NCBI GenBank assembly: GCA_948567375.1
Contig: OX419760.1
Span: 49,476,001-49,540,000 of the forward strand
DNA length: 64,000 nt
Reading direction: 5' to 3'
Origin: Lunularia cruciata
Taxonomy: Eukaryota > Streptophyta > Marchantiopsida > Lunulariales > Lunulariaceae
The translations under genes and the position numbers were made by a program. A model generated the notes under the pieces. The model ran no database searches and was not told the DNA's origin. It saw nothing but the letters and a program-made list of their open reading frames with translations. The number at the start of each line of letters is the position of its first letter. The first letter of the stretch is position 1. This document shows, piece after piece, positions 1 to 11,295 of the stretch.

Positions 1-7
1 TTTAGAG

Positions 8-140
8 TAGATTTCTCATATAGACTCTATTGGGGCTTAGCCCCGTTTACCATTTTTGTTTCTCCCTTTACAGCTTGATGGGGGTCTTCCCATCTTTCGT
101 TTTGTCTCCGCGGTCGCCTTCTCATTCATATTTTATTTCG
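8..140 (+). repeat. Copy 1 of a ~130-bp inverted repeat shared with 57.2 kb
   Basis: The segment contains GACTCTATTGGGGCTTAGC and, further on, CTTGATGGGG followed by GTCTTCC. The same order of blocks occurs on the minus strand at about 57333-57205, at roughly 80 percent identity by eye with small indels. The homology stops near the GTAAGT at 141. It may be a duplicated 5' UTR/promoter piece or part of an unrecognised repeat. Confidence 0.75.
78..140 (+). other. Possible leader exon ending in a consensus splice donor
   Basis: An ATG at 78-80 opens 21 codons rich in Ser, Pro and Phe and ends exactly at G|GTAAGTG (donor GT at 141). The phase is 0. Acceptor-like AGs at 1630, 1648 and 1705 would each join it in frame to the phospholipase reading frame, so it could encode the first part of a longer transit peptide. 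This is only a splice-site argument. The related copy at 57.2 kb keeps the ATG but lacks the donor, which weakens the case. Confidence 0.2.
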
Positions 141-1708
141 GTAAGTGGGAATTTCAATTATAAGTATCAACATAAATTACACTAATTTCCCGGAATTACG
201 ATTCAGTTATTAGTTCATGGTCGAGTTACAAAGTTCACAAAAAAGAAGAAGAAGAAATTTATTATTTATCCATAGACATCTGACAAAACTATTTCCGAAA
301 GCCCCTATTGTCTAGTGTTCGTTTCTATTGATTCCCGTAATATGCCGGCATGAACTCGTCCGTACGTGGCAAAATTAGGAGAGTAGGTTATCCCATCCGG
401 CAACATGTGCTACCACGTGGCAATTACTGTTCCAATTGTTGAAATATACGCGTCCGCACTGTCGGCCGAAAATTTCAGGTGGATTTGACAGTGTTTCTGG
501 TTTGTTTCACAAAAGCTTCAAAACTTGTGTACCGTGAGCGCTCAATTGTGTGAAAGGATGGGCAAATTTCTGAGTATGATCACCAATTGAGATAAAAAAT
601 CTCAAAATTTTTGCGATTAACATGCCAAATTATACTCCAACGGTAGCGTGTCGATCTCTATAGCCGGAGACTGTACTTTTTGTTCTTCATTTGGCTGCAA
701 TTTGCCTGGCGGAATTTCCAAAGGTTTGATTAACTTTGTTGTTACCGTCATAGCTTGCACGATTCAATCCAAGGAATTCGTTTTTGCTGATTTCGAAAGC
801 GCTTATAGTGAACCGGTAATTTTGTTGCTCGAGATTCTTTGTTGTCTTCCTCAAGCAATTGTTGAAATTGAGAGCTGTTTTTCTCCTGTTGTTTTTCAAC
901 CATTATACTTGACAGGTTCATGAGCATTAGATCATTCTAGACGCATGCACGGATGAGGCGCTTCGTTTGAGGCATTTCTTTCGTTTGAAGATTTATGTCT
1001 CGACTTATCATTTGACATTTGAAGTCTGCTCTCGTCGTTTTAGGACACGTTTTCGCCCTGAGAAGACGAACTTGTTTTGGTGGAACAGCTGTAGGTTCTC
1101 TGCCAGTGGTTATTTGAGTGCTTCTTCTTGCGGTACATGTGACTCAAATTTCCTGCTTTGATGTTCAATGAGATGGGTGTTGTTGCCAGAACTTCTATCC
1201 TCGTTTTGTAGTATTTTAATCTTACCACGAGTGAGTGTTTCTTCTGACGCAATGAAATTTTAACAACACTAAGCATGCTCTTTTCCAGCTTGTTGTCACT
1301 CAGCTCCTTATGTTTGAGGTGCAGCAAAACCATGAAGTCAATTGTAAAATCAGTTTTGTGGTTTGTTCAAGAAGCTGTGCACTTATCAACTGATGTTAAC
1401 AACTATGATATATTCTGTTGCCCGATCCTAATGGTGTAATGGATCTGCCTAATACTTGTGCACTTTAAGGGTAGTAGAAGTCTGATAATCACCCAGATGG
1501 ATCTACATAATGAATGCTAAGGTGGTTGTTGAGTTCAAGTGTATAATGGTACTGATTGTGGATTTCTTCCTGATTTGTACCGTGTAGTTAGTACTGGCGC
1601 GCAGTGCTCTCTCTAAACGGAACGTTGCAGCGGGATCGAGTTCTACAGAATATCTTTGCTCTCCAAGAAGAGCATTATCATAACGAAGAAGGACGACTTA
1701 GGCAGGAC

Positions 1709-4162
1709 ATGGGGACCGCAGTTGTGCCTGGAGTTTATGTGAGGCAATCTCTTCCTGGAGGAAGTTTTGCCACAGACCGGGAACCTGGAGTAAATAGAAA
1801 GAGACTTTCAAGGTGTCCTGTTGCTTTATCAACGAATTATACCTCCTATGGCAGATGCTTATTACGATTGTCCTGCAGATCACCACGTTCTCAGGCTGTA
1901 ACTATGAATATGTCCACGCAAGATGTGAAGAACTTTTCGTCCAGCTTGCTCGATAATCTTAAATCGCGGTTAGGTTTCAAGGAGAGCAGGGAATCATTTG
2001 TTACAAAGGAGGAGATAGAGGAGGAAGTACGTAAAGAGAAAGCTATTAAAGTGGACATAGAAGCTGAAGCTAAAAAGGAACTTAGCAGTAGTGGGTCTGT
2101 GACTGTGGAGAGGCAGGAGGATGACGAAGAGATTGTCTCGGTAACCAGAGACGAAGTAGACCCGGATATGATATATGAAAGGCGGGAGAAAGATGTGAAG
2201 GCAGAAGAAAAGAAGAGGCCACTTTTAACAAGTCCTGGCTTTAGCTTTTCGGCAGCTGGTCTCCTGTTCCCCTACCATCTAGGAGTGTGCGAGTGTCTAA
2301 TGGAGCATGGTCATTTGACGGTATGTATCACTACCACTCCTGCTTGGGTGTATGTGGTTACGTCTACCGTCCACTGGTCTCAAGACAGAAGAATATTTCA
2401 TCTGTGTCCTCTAAATAAGCTCGGATTCTACTTTTGGCTGGAGGAAGTATCAGTTCAGTGCAGCTTCTTTACATTCTTGACATTTTCACGTAGTATGGGG
2501 GGTATATGAGTTGTGGACATACAGAAGAAATAGTTTCCTAGCCCCTTTTTTTGAAGATGAATTCGGCTAGTGAGTCACACAAGTACGGATCAAAAGGAAA
2601 ATGTGCATCTGCCTCTTTTCTCTTTCAGGAAAACACTCCTTTGGCTGGATCATCAGCTGGGGCCCTTGTTTGCGCAGTTGTAGCTGGTGGGGTGAAAATG
2701 TCTGATGCTATGCTTGCGACCAAGGAGTTATCTAGAGATTGTCGTGCCAACGGAACAGCTTTTCGACTCGGGGTGAGCATGATTTCGGTTCTTATGGATG
2801 CTTCACTCTGCTAGTTAATTTCCTCTCATTTGCAAGAACTAAACGCTAACCGACGTCTTGTCTATCATATTCTCAGTGTAGCTCAGCACACAGCACTCTC
2901 AAGGTCTTGTGCATAATATTCTCTTGGAAATAACCTCTTCATTTTCGACTTACTAATTAATTGTGGCCAATGTATTCATGTGCAGGCAGTGTTGAGAGTC
3001 TTTTTGAACAATTTCTTACCTGAAGATGCACACCTAAAGGCCAACGGAAGAATTAGAGGTAAGAAGCCTTCAACGGCAAGCTATTGGTGGTCCACATATG
3101 GAGCTTTGTCTTATATTTGCGACTGATGGAAGTTATCCATTTATCGAAGAGTTATCCATATCTAGTCATCAAAAGATAGATTCATCTTTGCTGTTCTTTC
3201 GAACTCAGTATGATCTACTTAGGGTTGATATTGTTGACCGGTACTTCTTGCCAGTTGCTATCACACAAGTATTTCGGCAACCAAGAGGCTTGCTAGTTGA
3301 CCAATTTGATTCCAAGGAGGACCTTATAAACGCACTCCACACCTCGTGCTACATTCCTGGGTTAGTGGACTATTTTTTATGTCTCATCTTTTGAGTAACC
3401 ACCGATAATCAGCATGTATTATCATTGTCCATTGGAGAACACGTAAGGCATCTCTTTTAAATGCATTGGTGATTCTGTGCATTTTCATGAGCTTTACTTT
3501 GACACGGTTGTCTTTGACAGGTATCTGGCACCAAGGCCTGTAACTTTATTTCGTAATCGCATATGTGTCGATGGTGGTCTCACTATGTTCATGCCCCCTA
3601 CAGCAGCGGAGAAAACGGTAATTTCCTTTGCTTGACGACATATGATTATCTCAGTGAAGTGGGTTTCTCATACAGTTGGTGAAAAACTGCTCGGTGAACA
3701 GAACTGATTTTTCTACTTCACATTTTGACTGAATATGTTCGTGTCACAAGCTCCCTATAAGTGTGCCTGCTGATTTGAGTCGTACTCTTATTGCACAGAT
3801 CAAAGTGTGCGCTTTTTCTGCTGCAACATATGGACTGACAGGTATAGAAATCTCCCCAGATTGGAATCCAAAAGAAACAAGAGCCACTAACAGACAGGTA
3901 TGAGACTTCCACCAGCACGTAGTAGAACACATCTTGAAGTTTGTTTGTTTCATTGGATACGGTATCTGGATTCTAACTCCACATACATAAAAATAATAAC
4001 TTTGTGAACTCTCCGTGTTGACTTCCAAATTTCTTCTGCCTGTACATGCAGCTGTTAAATTGGGCATTGGAACCTGCAGAAGATGATACCCTTGACGAAC
4101 TGTTTGCACTTGGGTATGAAGATGCTTTGGTGTGGATCAATAAGCAATCCTCTTCGGGGTAG
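1709..4162 (+). CDS. Patatin-like phospholipase domain protein, seven exons, probably plastid-targeted
   Basis: Patatin-like enzymes are lipid acyl hydrolases using a Ser/Asp dyad. The coding exons I read are 1709-2320, 2629-2772, 2986-3058, 3255-3360, 3521-3617, 3799-3897 and 4052-4162. All introns are GT-AG, phases agree, and they give 413 residues and a TAG stop. Residues 1-66 are rich in Ser, Arg and hydroxylated residues, like a chloroplast transit peptide. Residues ~75-165 are highly charged and probably helical. The patatin fold starts at ~176 with PGFSFSAAGLLFPYHLGV, the oxyanion-loop region. The nucleophile elbow is G-S-S-A-G with Ser213 (codon 2653-2655), and the second catalytic residue is Asp329 in CVDGG. 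The SFSAAGLL form resembles the PNPLA (adiponutrin) branch more than tuber patatins. The frame is open upstream to 1604 but without an ATG, so I start at 1709. Met66 (1904) is an alternative that would remove the transit peptide. No internal stop is seen in the exons. Substrate and exact 5' end are unknown. Confidence 0.85.
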
Positions 4163-5640
4163 TTGCCTCCTACCTCTGCGCACTTTGTCTTGTTCCTAGT
4201 AATTAGCGTGCAGTTTTAAACCCTCAGTCGAGGGAAATGTATAGGGTGGAAGGCTTATCGAAGGGAGGTACAAACGCCTCAGCTCATTATCTCAGCTGAA
4301 TGCTGAAAACCAAGCTCACGGCTGTTCTAGATCTTTGTTAATTTGAACCTTAGTTACTCTGCCGAACGTACAAGTTTGCTCGACGTACAAGTTCTTTAAT
4401 CGTATGGAGATTATCATAAATACTTCTGCTGAATAGGAGCAGCTGTTTGTACTAAAATGAACCTTTTGAGTTGTAATTTACTGTACCAGATATAAAGGGG
4501 ATCAAACTCGGTCCATAGTTCATAGGAGGACAAAGAAAAGACTATGAATTAATAACGTTGTGCATTCAGTCTTGTGTCAACATTATTGCATGATCAATGG
4601 ATCTCGTGAGACCCCAAGGTTCTGTCAAAATCCTTTGTTTCGTGGTTGCACGGTCTTTCCACCTTCGACTGTTTCTTGGAACGGTGGTGGCTGTAGAGTT
4701 TCATTTGGCTGTGGATCGTTGAATTACCAGTAGCCTAAATGAACAATACATTTATCGACAGTACTTATCCAAACACAAAAGCTTTTTGCAGAGTAATGGT
4801 TTCAGCACAACTTGGCACGAGAAAGTTGATAAGTACAGTATTTTTGTTGATACCGGAAGGGGTTTCATCAGATGTTACTTTGTTTCGAACCTTTTAGCCT
4901 TTGGTTTGGCCATGGCACTTTCTGGGTTAGAAGTTAAAGAGTTTGTAATAAGACAGTCTTTCTTTCTTGGGACTCATAAAACTCCGTCAGAATTATAGAG
5001 CAAATGTGGAAATGATCGTTACTTCAATCCTCAGCAATCATCTTCGAGGAATAGATTCATGTAACGATCAAATTCCGCCGTAGATGCTTGAAGTAGTTTG
5101 GAAATCTCTTGTGATTTCACGTGACTTCATGCAAGTGAATATCCAAAAAGGGGGTGTAACATACTCAGGTCGTTTTGTTAACCAGAACGAAGTCTGGAAA
5201 AGTATTGAAGTCCTCTACACGCGTAACTTATTTACGGCTAGATACTTCTGTGTTCACAGAGATCCTTGGATTCAGCTTATCACCAACTCCTCGGAACTCA
5301 TCACTTTCTCCATGCACTGCCAGGCTTTTCTCCTGAATCCATACTACGACGTAGCTCTTCCAAAGATTGAGCAGCCGCATTGCTTATTCCAACTCACCGG
5401 TTTTTCGATAGCCCTTGTCCGTTTCTCCATCCGAGCGGGGACATAATCAGTCAGTTTGTGTATGTCTCCCTTCTTTCTTCATTAATCTCGAGACCGATAG
5501 AGGGAATGTCACTTAACTTCTCCCAGGCTTCAAAGTGCTAGATACTGTCCTTATTTTATGCATGTTATCACATTACAATACACGTTCAGTTAATTTGAAT
5601 GAACTGGCACTAAGACAACTTAGACACACAAGAATGTAAC
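4163..5640. other. 3' flank of the phospholipase gene; no supported gene
   Basis: The start should be the 3' UTR of the phospholipase gene. An ATG-initiated frame of 120 codons lies at 5084-5446 (+). It encodes a mixed-composition protein with no motif I recognise, no evident splice partners and no paralogue in the window, so I do not call it a gene. I see no transposon signature here. Confidence 0.45.
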
Positions 5641-5660
5641 AATATAACAATTGTTATATT
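5641..5660. repeat. Perfect 20-bp palindrome (AT-rich)
   Basis: AATATAACAATTGTTATATT reads identically on both strands with no spacer. The symmetry stops at both ends (C at 5640 and C at 5661). Confidence 0.85.
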
Positions 5661-5753
5661 CAAGGATAGTCAAACATACCTTGCAGATGTGGTGGTTGAG
5701 AACCCCTTATGACTTATGAGTATAGTTTTGACAAGAGCCCGCATATAGGCGGG

Positions 5754-5773
5754 GAAGTAATGGCCATTACTTC
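5754..5773. repeat. Perfect 20-bp palindrome
   Basis: GAAGTAATGGCCATTACTTC is a perfect palindrome, 93 bases after the one at 5641-5660. A further imperfect hairpin (GGATAA ... TTATCC) follows at about 5777-5813. I do not recognise a known binding site. Confidence 0.85.
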
Positions 5774-5891
5774 TCCGGATAAGAAGGATTAATGCGCACC
5801 ATGGTTATCCTCTAATATCTTCGTATGGTTTGATGTTGAGATATCCGAGTACTTTCATCATCGCTTGGATAAACTTTGATAAACTTCTCAG

Positions 5892-6149
5892 GGAGGCAAT
5901 ATGAAGTTCGCTGCAGAGGAGAGGAACTCTAGGTATTTCTCAAGCCATGTTCACCTCTTACTATAAACAGTAAATGTCAGTCATTTTAGAGTGCTTTCAA
6001 ACTTTAGATTTTCATTGACGAGCAAGCAACATGAAATTTGTTGCAGAGGAGAAGAGCTCTGGGGACTCTCAAGCCATGTTCACCTCCTCCTATAAACAGC
6101 AAGTGTCAGTCATTTTAGAATGCTTTCAAGCTTTGGATTTTCATAGATG
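5892..6149. repeat. Tandem duplication, two 129-bp units
   Basis: The block around CAAGCCATGTTCACCT occurs at 5941 and again at 6070, a 129-bp period. Flanking blocks (TGCAGAGGAGA; TATAAACAG; GTCAGTCATTTTAGA; TTTTCAT) repeat in the same order. The units differ by scattered substitutions, so the duplication is not recent. Neither unit encodes a protein I recognise. Confidence 0.85.
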
Positions 6150-7006
6150 AACGGCTGCAGTAAGAGCGCCTGGCGCATCTAAGGTCCTCCCTCCCTTACT
6201 TACTTGATATTCTTACAGGACCTATACACACCGTTCAATAATAGATTACTTTGTTATTAGTTCTTCGTCCTAGATTGCTTAGTGGGTCTCCCCTTTGCTT
6301 GGCTTCGCTACCTTTGTTTTAATTTTTGAGGTTTCTGGGATCATTGGTTTCGTACTCGCTATCTCCTTTTGCACTTGTTGATGCTTGTACTCTTTTTTGG
6401 TTTTCACTTGAGTGATTATATTGGACTTTTAGTTTTAAAATAAAAAGAATTACAAACGTTAAAAGATAATAGATAGTTTACATGTAGACTACCCATAAAA
6501 ATCCTAGTATTTTAGCTTAGGCGCAAAATCTCTAGACAAATTTGACGCATTTCAAATTAGGCAAATCCAATGGTTTCGTCCTCTTTCACTTTCCTTGCCA
6601 GAGTCCCTACTCCGTCCCATAGCCAGAGTAAAAATTACCTCAACGCAACACAAGGGAAGTTTTTCCCATTGTCAATTATGATTCTTGAGGACTGCATTCA
6701 CGGTAAGATTCAACCGTGTTTTCTTTGAGATGCAATGGACCATCCTTGATTTTTTTAGTAACCTTGACACCCTTCGAGGATCGTTCTATCTGCAAGAAAC
6801 ATCGTGCTATTCTTGAGTGTTTGTAGTAGTCCTTCAACTTCTAGGCAAGAACGTTTCTGAGAAGATCGACGTATGTGCGTATAATTTGAAATCACCTAAG
6901 TACAATCAGATATGCTCACACATCTTGCAAGATGCGTGGGATTCTATTATTCTCTAGTTGAAAAGATTGCGTTATATGTGTGTGAGAAAAATTGGTTAGA
7001 ATCTAT
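6150..7006. other. Non-coding spacer before the copia element
   Basis: I see no open frame with family motifs, no RNA gene and no repeat shared with the rest of the window. The spacer ends at the TGGTT target duplication of the copia element. Confidence 0.4.
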
Positions 7007-7011
7007 TGGTT

Positions 7012-7240
7012 GGTTGGAGACAGTAGTATACAAACGATAATAATGACTACTTACTGTCGATAACAAGTGAAACTTTATGTTATGACTTACTGAATAAGTC
7101 AAGTAAGACACTGAAAGGACATAAGGACCTTTCAGTTATGTACCTCGAGGGTATCTCCCTCATAATCATTATGAGATATTCATCTCTGGATAATTGCCTG
7201 CTAGCCTACACACACTTGCATGTATTTCTCTGTTCTAACA
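7012..7240 (+). repeat. 5' LTR of the copia element
   Basis: It aligns with the 3' LTR from GTTGGAGACAG through CTAACA. Its first base is G where the 3' LTR has the canonical T of TG. It lacks a short segment present in the 3' LTR (about 12690-12712). It ends in CA directly before the primer-binding site. Confidence 0.9.
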
Positions 7241-7249
7241 TGGTATCAG
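7241..7249 (+). other. Primer-binding site, initiator tRNA-Met type
   Basis: TGGTATCAG immediately follows the 5' LTR and is complementary to the 3' end of plant initiator tRNA-Met, the usual primer of copia elements. It would prime minus-strand cDNA synthesis. Confidence 0.85.
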
Positions 7250-7813
7250 TCTCTTTTTCAATTTGACTACCTAAAATTCTCAATTCTCAAGAGGCTGCAG
7301 TCGGCCAACTGCAGTCTGAGGCCCCTGTTAACGTGACAGCGGCCATCCTCAGAAAACAGAATTTCGTCGCACCATCACACACTTCCGCGCTAGCATTACC
7401 ATTGAAAGCTTTCACATTTACATTTTACAAGCACAAATTAACATTCCTGCAGAACTACCACACGATGGTAGTTTCACCTAGGTTTTCCACGAGAAAGCCA
7501 TTCGCCACTGCATTGCCGACCCTGTTCAGCGTGTGAAGCGACCCGAGTCCTTCCCCGCATACACGCAACGTCTGCAGCCAGCCGCCCGATGGCCTTCTCC
7601 AGCGTTTTTTGTCCACGCATTGCTACCAATAGTCACGTGAAATCAAGGTAAAGCGGACAAGACATCACCACTCCAAGAAGTGGCCCCCTCAATTGTTTCA
7701 TGTAACAACAACCTGCACCCAAGCAGCGGACTTCAAAATTGTCCCCGGAGACAACTGTAGGTTCCTCCAACAGAGACATTTAATCAAGAAAGCTTCCTTT
7801 CAAAGAACTTACG

Positions 7814-8660
7814 ATGTCTAATGCATTAGACACAAAATCCTGGCCCATATTTGACGGCACACATTACACAATATGGAAATATAAAATGTCACAAAAGTTT
7901 GATAGTGATCACTCTTGCCCATCGTCATGGGACAGAGGCTTGCCCAGTGCTAGTTCCTAACGCCACTGTAGGCCAACCGCCCACAAATCAAGCAGCAATC
8001 ACCACGTGGGTTACACAAGATAAGAAGGCCTTCATGGCCATTACTGATTGTTCATTGACAAGCATAATGAGGCTCATCATGTCCTGCACAACCGTGCATG
8101 AAGCCTGCCAAATGCTTGAACATAATTATGCACAGTCCGACGTAATTACTAAGTCCTACCTTAAATGCCAATTTTTGCACTTGTGGATGCAAGTAGTGCA
8201 ATCAGTCACCCAACATCTCAATATGTTCAAGACCCTAATAGCTCAATTGCACGCAATGAACATAACCGTGGAACGAGAGGATGAAATAGCAAATCTATGC
8301 CACCCTTGTATGACACATTAATTCAAGGTTTGCGGCCACAACTTAGCCAACTCACAGTATAGGAGCTAATGAGCACCTTCCTCCAAGAAGAGGAAGCTCA
8401 AACTCAAAGGTCGTTGGATGGCAACCATTTGCTATACTCCGGCCCAAAGCCCTCAAAGTCAGACAGGAAGTCGTAGGGTAAACTTAAGCCCAAACCAAAG
8501 ACTGTCTGTCCCCATTGCAAAAAGATGGGACACTAGGGAGCCGATTGTTTTGAACATCCAATGCATGGAGAAGCAAATTGCAATAAAAAGAAAAATAAAC
8601 CAAGTTCTAACCCTTGCCAGGGGAACTTTGACTACAGCAAAGGCAAAGATAAGGTGTTAG
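7814..8660 (+). pseudogene. Copia gag, frameshifted, zinc knuckle broken by a stop
   Basis: Gag forms the virus-like particle. The ATG at 7814 starts MSNALDTKSWPIFDGTHYT..WKYKM, the typical N-terminus of plant copia Gag. The frame is lost near 7900 and resumes in another frame (about 7920-8320) with the helical UBN2-like middle containing VTQDKKAFMAITDCS. The nucleocapsid CCHC knuckle begins CPHCKKMGH at 8507 and continues GADC, but a TAG at 8534-8536 separates the His from the last Cys. At least one frameshift and two stops make this non-functional. Confidence 0.85.
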
Positions 8661-9601
8661 TGACATGTCTTGTCTCCCAAAGCAAAATGAAATCACTTGT
8701 AGACACAAATTGCTGGTACGTGGACACGGGCGCTACTCATCACATTGCGTTTGACCGCACAACATTCACGACGATGGATTCTATCCCGGCTCACCAAGAC
8801 AATATGATTCTCCTTGGTGATAACATCACTGTAAAAATTGCTAGTTGTGGCTCTCTCCGCTTACACATTCCAAGCACAAGAACCTCGGTTCTTGTTACTA
8901 ATGTTTACTGGGTGCCACAGCTCACCAAGAACCTATTCTCTGCTTGTGAACTTGACCACAAGGAAGGAACACTCACCCTTCACAACCAAAAATGCATTCT
9001 CAAAGACCAAGAAGGTGACGTTCTAGCACAATTTTCATTACACAAAAATCTATATCTAATAGGACATACAATTCTTCTCTTTATGGCCTCCTCAAAGCAA
9101 GCCCTCAGCGCTAGTGTCACTTCCATGGAACAACAGGCCACTGATGGCAACTACATCAAGTTTCCTACAAATGACATCAATGATGAAGGCACCTTCAGCA
9201 AATCCTTACAGCAAGTTGCACTCATCTCTGTAAAATCCCACCCCGTGATGACACATCCGTCCCTTCACTCGGATTTACTCACCAAAGTCCCCGACAAGGC
9301 AACAACAACATCTCGGGAGCACCAAGCTCCTTCATTGACGCTCTCCACCAAGAAGGACGACACGGACGGTGCCCCAGGCAGCAGCCTTGACACTATCTTC
9401 AAGCCTTCAGAAGCGGCCCTTATGGTAACTCAAAACCTAAGTCCTTCGGCAAATAGTAACACTCAACACCGAGGTCTTCCTCAGTCACAAATCACTTTTG
9501 CTAGTGATAAGGGACACACTGTATTAATCATTCATGGGCACTCCTCTGATGTGGATTTACCTTATCTTAATATCCACAACCCCCACTTTATCACTTGCTG
9601 A
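8561..9601 (+). pseudogene. Copia protease region followed by an unusually long Ser/Thr-rich stretch
   Basis: The aspartic protease that matures Gag-Pol is visible as WYVDTGATHHIA from about 8710, followed by the copia-typical VYWVPQLTKNLFSACEL and KNLYLI (to about 9060). The same frame then continues about 180 codons of Ser/Thr/His-rich sequence (9070-9600) with no recognised motif before the pre-integrase HKRLGH-like segment near 9740. In most copia elements these blocks are almost adjacent. The stretch could be a captured segment or an expanded linker. This 347-codon frame is the longest intact piece of the element, though it starts within the broken zinc knuckle. Confidence 0.8.
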
Positions 9602-9729
9602 AATTACCCATTTGCTATTTCCAGCTCATTATTCCATCTAGCACTACAATATTATCCACAAATATTGCAGAAAATACCTTCAACCCTCCCACGGGTTTTG
9701 CCCTCCTCACAACATCAGACCATCTTCCT

Positions 9730-10610
9730 CAAGAGTTTTTATGGACAAACGTTTGGGGCACATTAATATTAATCGAATGCGTCAATTAATGCATCAAAAT
9801 CATTTAAATGGCCTTCCTTCTCTAGACACTTCATATGCACAGCTTGCCGAGAATGGCAAGTAGACCAAAGTAAAATTTCCTCAACAAACCACTTACCGAG
9901 CTACCTCTCCATTAGAGTTGGTACACTCGGATCTTAGTGGCCGGATCACCCCAACTACATTCTCTGGTTTTGAATATTTTATGACCATCATAGATGACTA
10001 CACCAGATACACGGTAACCCCGGTTGTTGAAACGAAAGAGTGATTTTTTTACTGCATTTTGGGAATATAAGCTTTGGGCAGAAAATCAAACCAATCTGTG
10101 AATTAAGGTTGTACGTTCTGATGGTGGTGGGACTATATGTCCACATTATTTAATAAATTCTGTGCTAAGCATGGCATTGAACGTCAGTGCACAGTTCCTT
10201 ATACTTTGGAATAAAATGGAGTCTCTGAACGTAAGAATCAGACTCTTCTAGATGCTGTACGTATAATGCTTCATGATGCACAATTGCCTAAGGCCTATTG
10301 GGGTGAGGCTGTTCTTTGTGCAACATACTTACAAAATTGATCACCCACCAAAGCAATACAATCTAAAGAAACTCCTTACTCTCTCTAGTTCAACCAACAA
10401 CCAACCTTAGTCCACCTCAGAATTTTTGGGTGTACAACATTTGCTGGAGTTCATGCGGAGAAACGCACTAAGTTGTATTCAAAATCTGAAGTTCTAGGCT
10501 ACAGTCCCATTAGCAAGGGATTCAAATTACAGAGAAAAACTGATAGTTTGGTATTTACAGCAAGGAACGTTCTTTTGAGGAGACACTTTCTTTTACTAAG
10601 AAGAACTCTT
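9730..10610 (+). pseudogene. Copia integrase, multiply frameshifted
   Basis: The integrase inserts cDNA into host DNA. Around 9745 one frame reads KRLGHININRMRQLM, the GAG-pre-integrase zinc-binding region, then SPLELVHSDLSG, carrying the first catalytic Asp, and YFMTIIDDYTRY. The second-Asp region (RSDGGG) is near 10115 and the C-terminal part (LRIFGCTTFAGV, SEVLGYSP) lies at about 10410-10510. Stops and frame changes occur at about 9860, 10040, 10140 and 10215, so no integrase can be made. Confidence 0.8.
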
Positions 10611-11295
10611 TGCATTCACAACCGTCAGATGAGGATATTCGTAGAAATGTGAAATTCTACACTCATGCTAGTGGACTACATCCCAAACCACCAGCATTCA
10701 CTAACATGACCACTCCTACATTTATACCTTTGGATGGCCCTCAGTCTCAGGCTTTACCGGGGATACCAACACTTGGTGCTACTCAAAGTTCAGGTTCAGC
10801 TGGTCCTATCCAAGAAGCTATTTCTCCGCAAGCAGCCCTGCCTCAAGCACCAGCACACAATATTGCTGCTCTTACCCCTTCTCCACCCAGAGCATCAGCA
10901 TCTGGTAGACCTTCACCAACTTCTACTCTGCAAGTGGGAGCTAGGTCGTGGTCACTCTACGACAATGACGCTTATGACTTAGGAGGATCCTCTTCCCAAC
11001 CTGCGGAACACATACCAACTTCTGAGTTGGTATAACATCTTGGTGATACTTCTGTTCCCCAGGAAGTTCATGCAGGCCGCAAGTCACCTCTCAAGACTTA
11101 CGTACTTCAGAAGGTCCGGCATCTGACAAATGCTTTTCAAAAGTGTACATCAGACCAATCTGCCGGACCCTCCACCTCTGCTGATTCTACAGATCAGGAA
11201 TTCCCTAAGCAACCAGCTCAACCGGTTCAACTGCGCCGTTCTGAACGCTCCAACAAAGGAAAACCTCCAAAGCGTAACCCGGATGAGAACTATAA
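10610..11295 (+). pseudogene. Pro/Ser-rich linker between copia integrase and reverse transcriptase
   Basis: A frame of 141 codons (10610-11035) encodes a Pro/Ser/Ala/Gln-rich low-complexity segment, typical of the variable linker between integrase and RT in plant copia Pol. It ends at a TAA, and the frame changes before the basic RRSERSNKGKPPKRNP segment at about 11235. Confidence 0.65.

Larger units (their letters stand above)
1..1708. other. 5' flank of the patatin-like gene, no further gene supported
   Basis: This stretch lies upstream of the first supported ATG of the phospholipase gene. It has moderate GC, is not obviously transposon-derived, and should hold the promoter, 5' UTR and possibly a leader exon. 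The first 140 bases belong to an inverted repeat shared with 57.2 kb. Overlapping open frames on both strands at about 650-920 and 1040-1330 lack family motifs and I do not count them as genes. Confidence 0.5.

Noticed and set aside
300-325. Similarity to the start of plastid tRNA-Glu (GCCCCTATTGTCTAGTGTTC)
   Set aside because: Only about 20 bases match; the rest of the tRNA and its foldback are absent.
648-923. Plus frame of 91 codons with an overlapping minus frame of 70 codons
   Set aside because: Starts at GTG, has no motif and both strands are open; upstream of a spliced gene this is better read as leader or intron.
1604-2509. Reading the phospholipase gene as one 301-codon frame
   Set aside because: It starts at GTG and reads through the first intron; the donor at 2321 and acceptor at 2628 join the patatin fold in phase, with the GXSXG motif in the second exon.
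5084-5446. Plus-strand ATG frame of 120 codons after the phospholipase gene
   Set aside because: No domain, no splice context and no paralogue; a frame of this length by chance is plausible in 128 kb of both strands.
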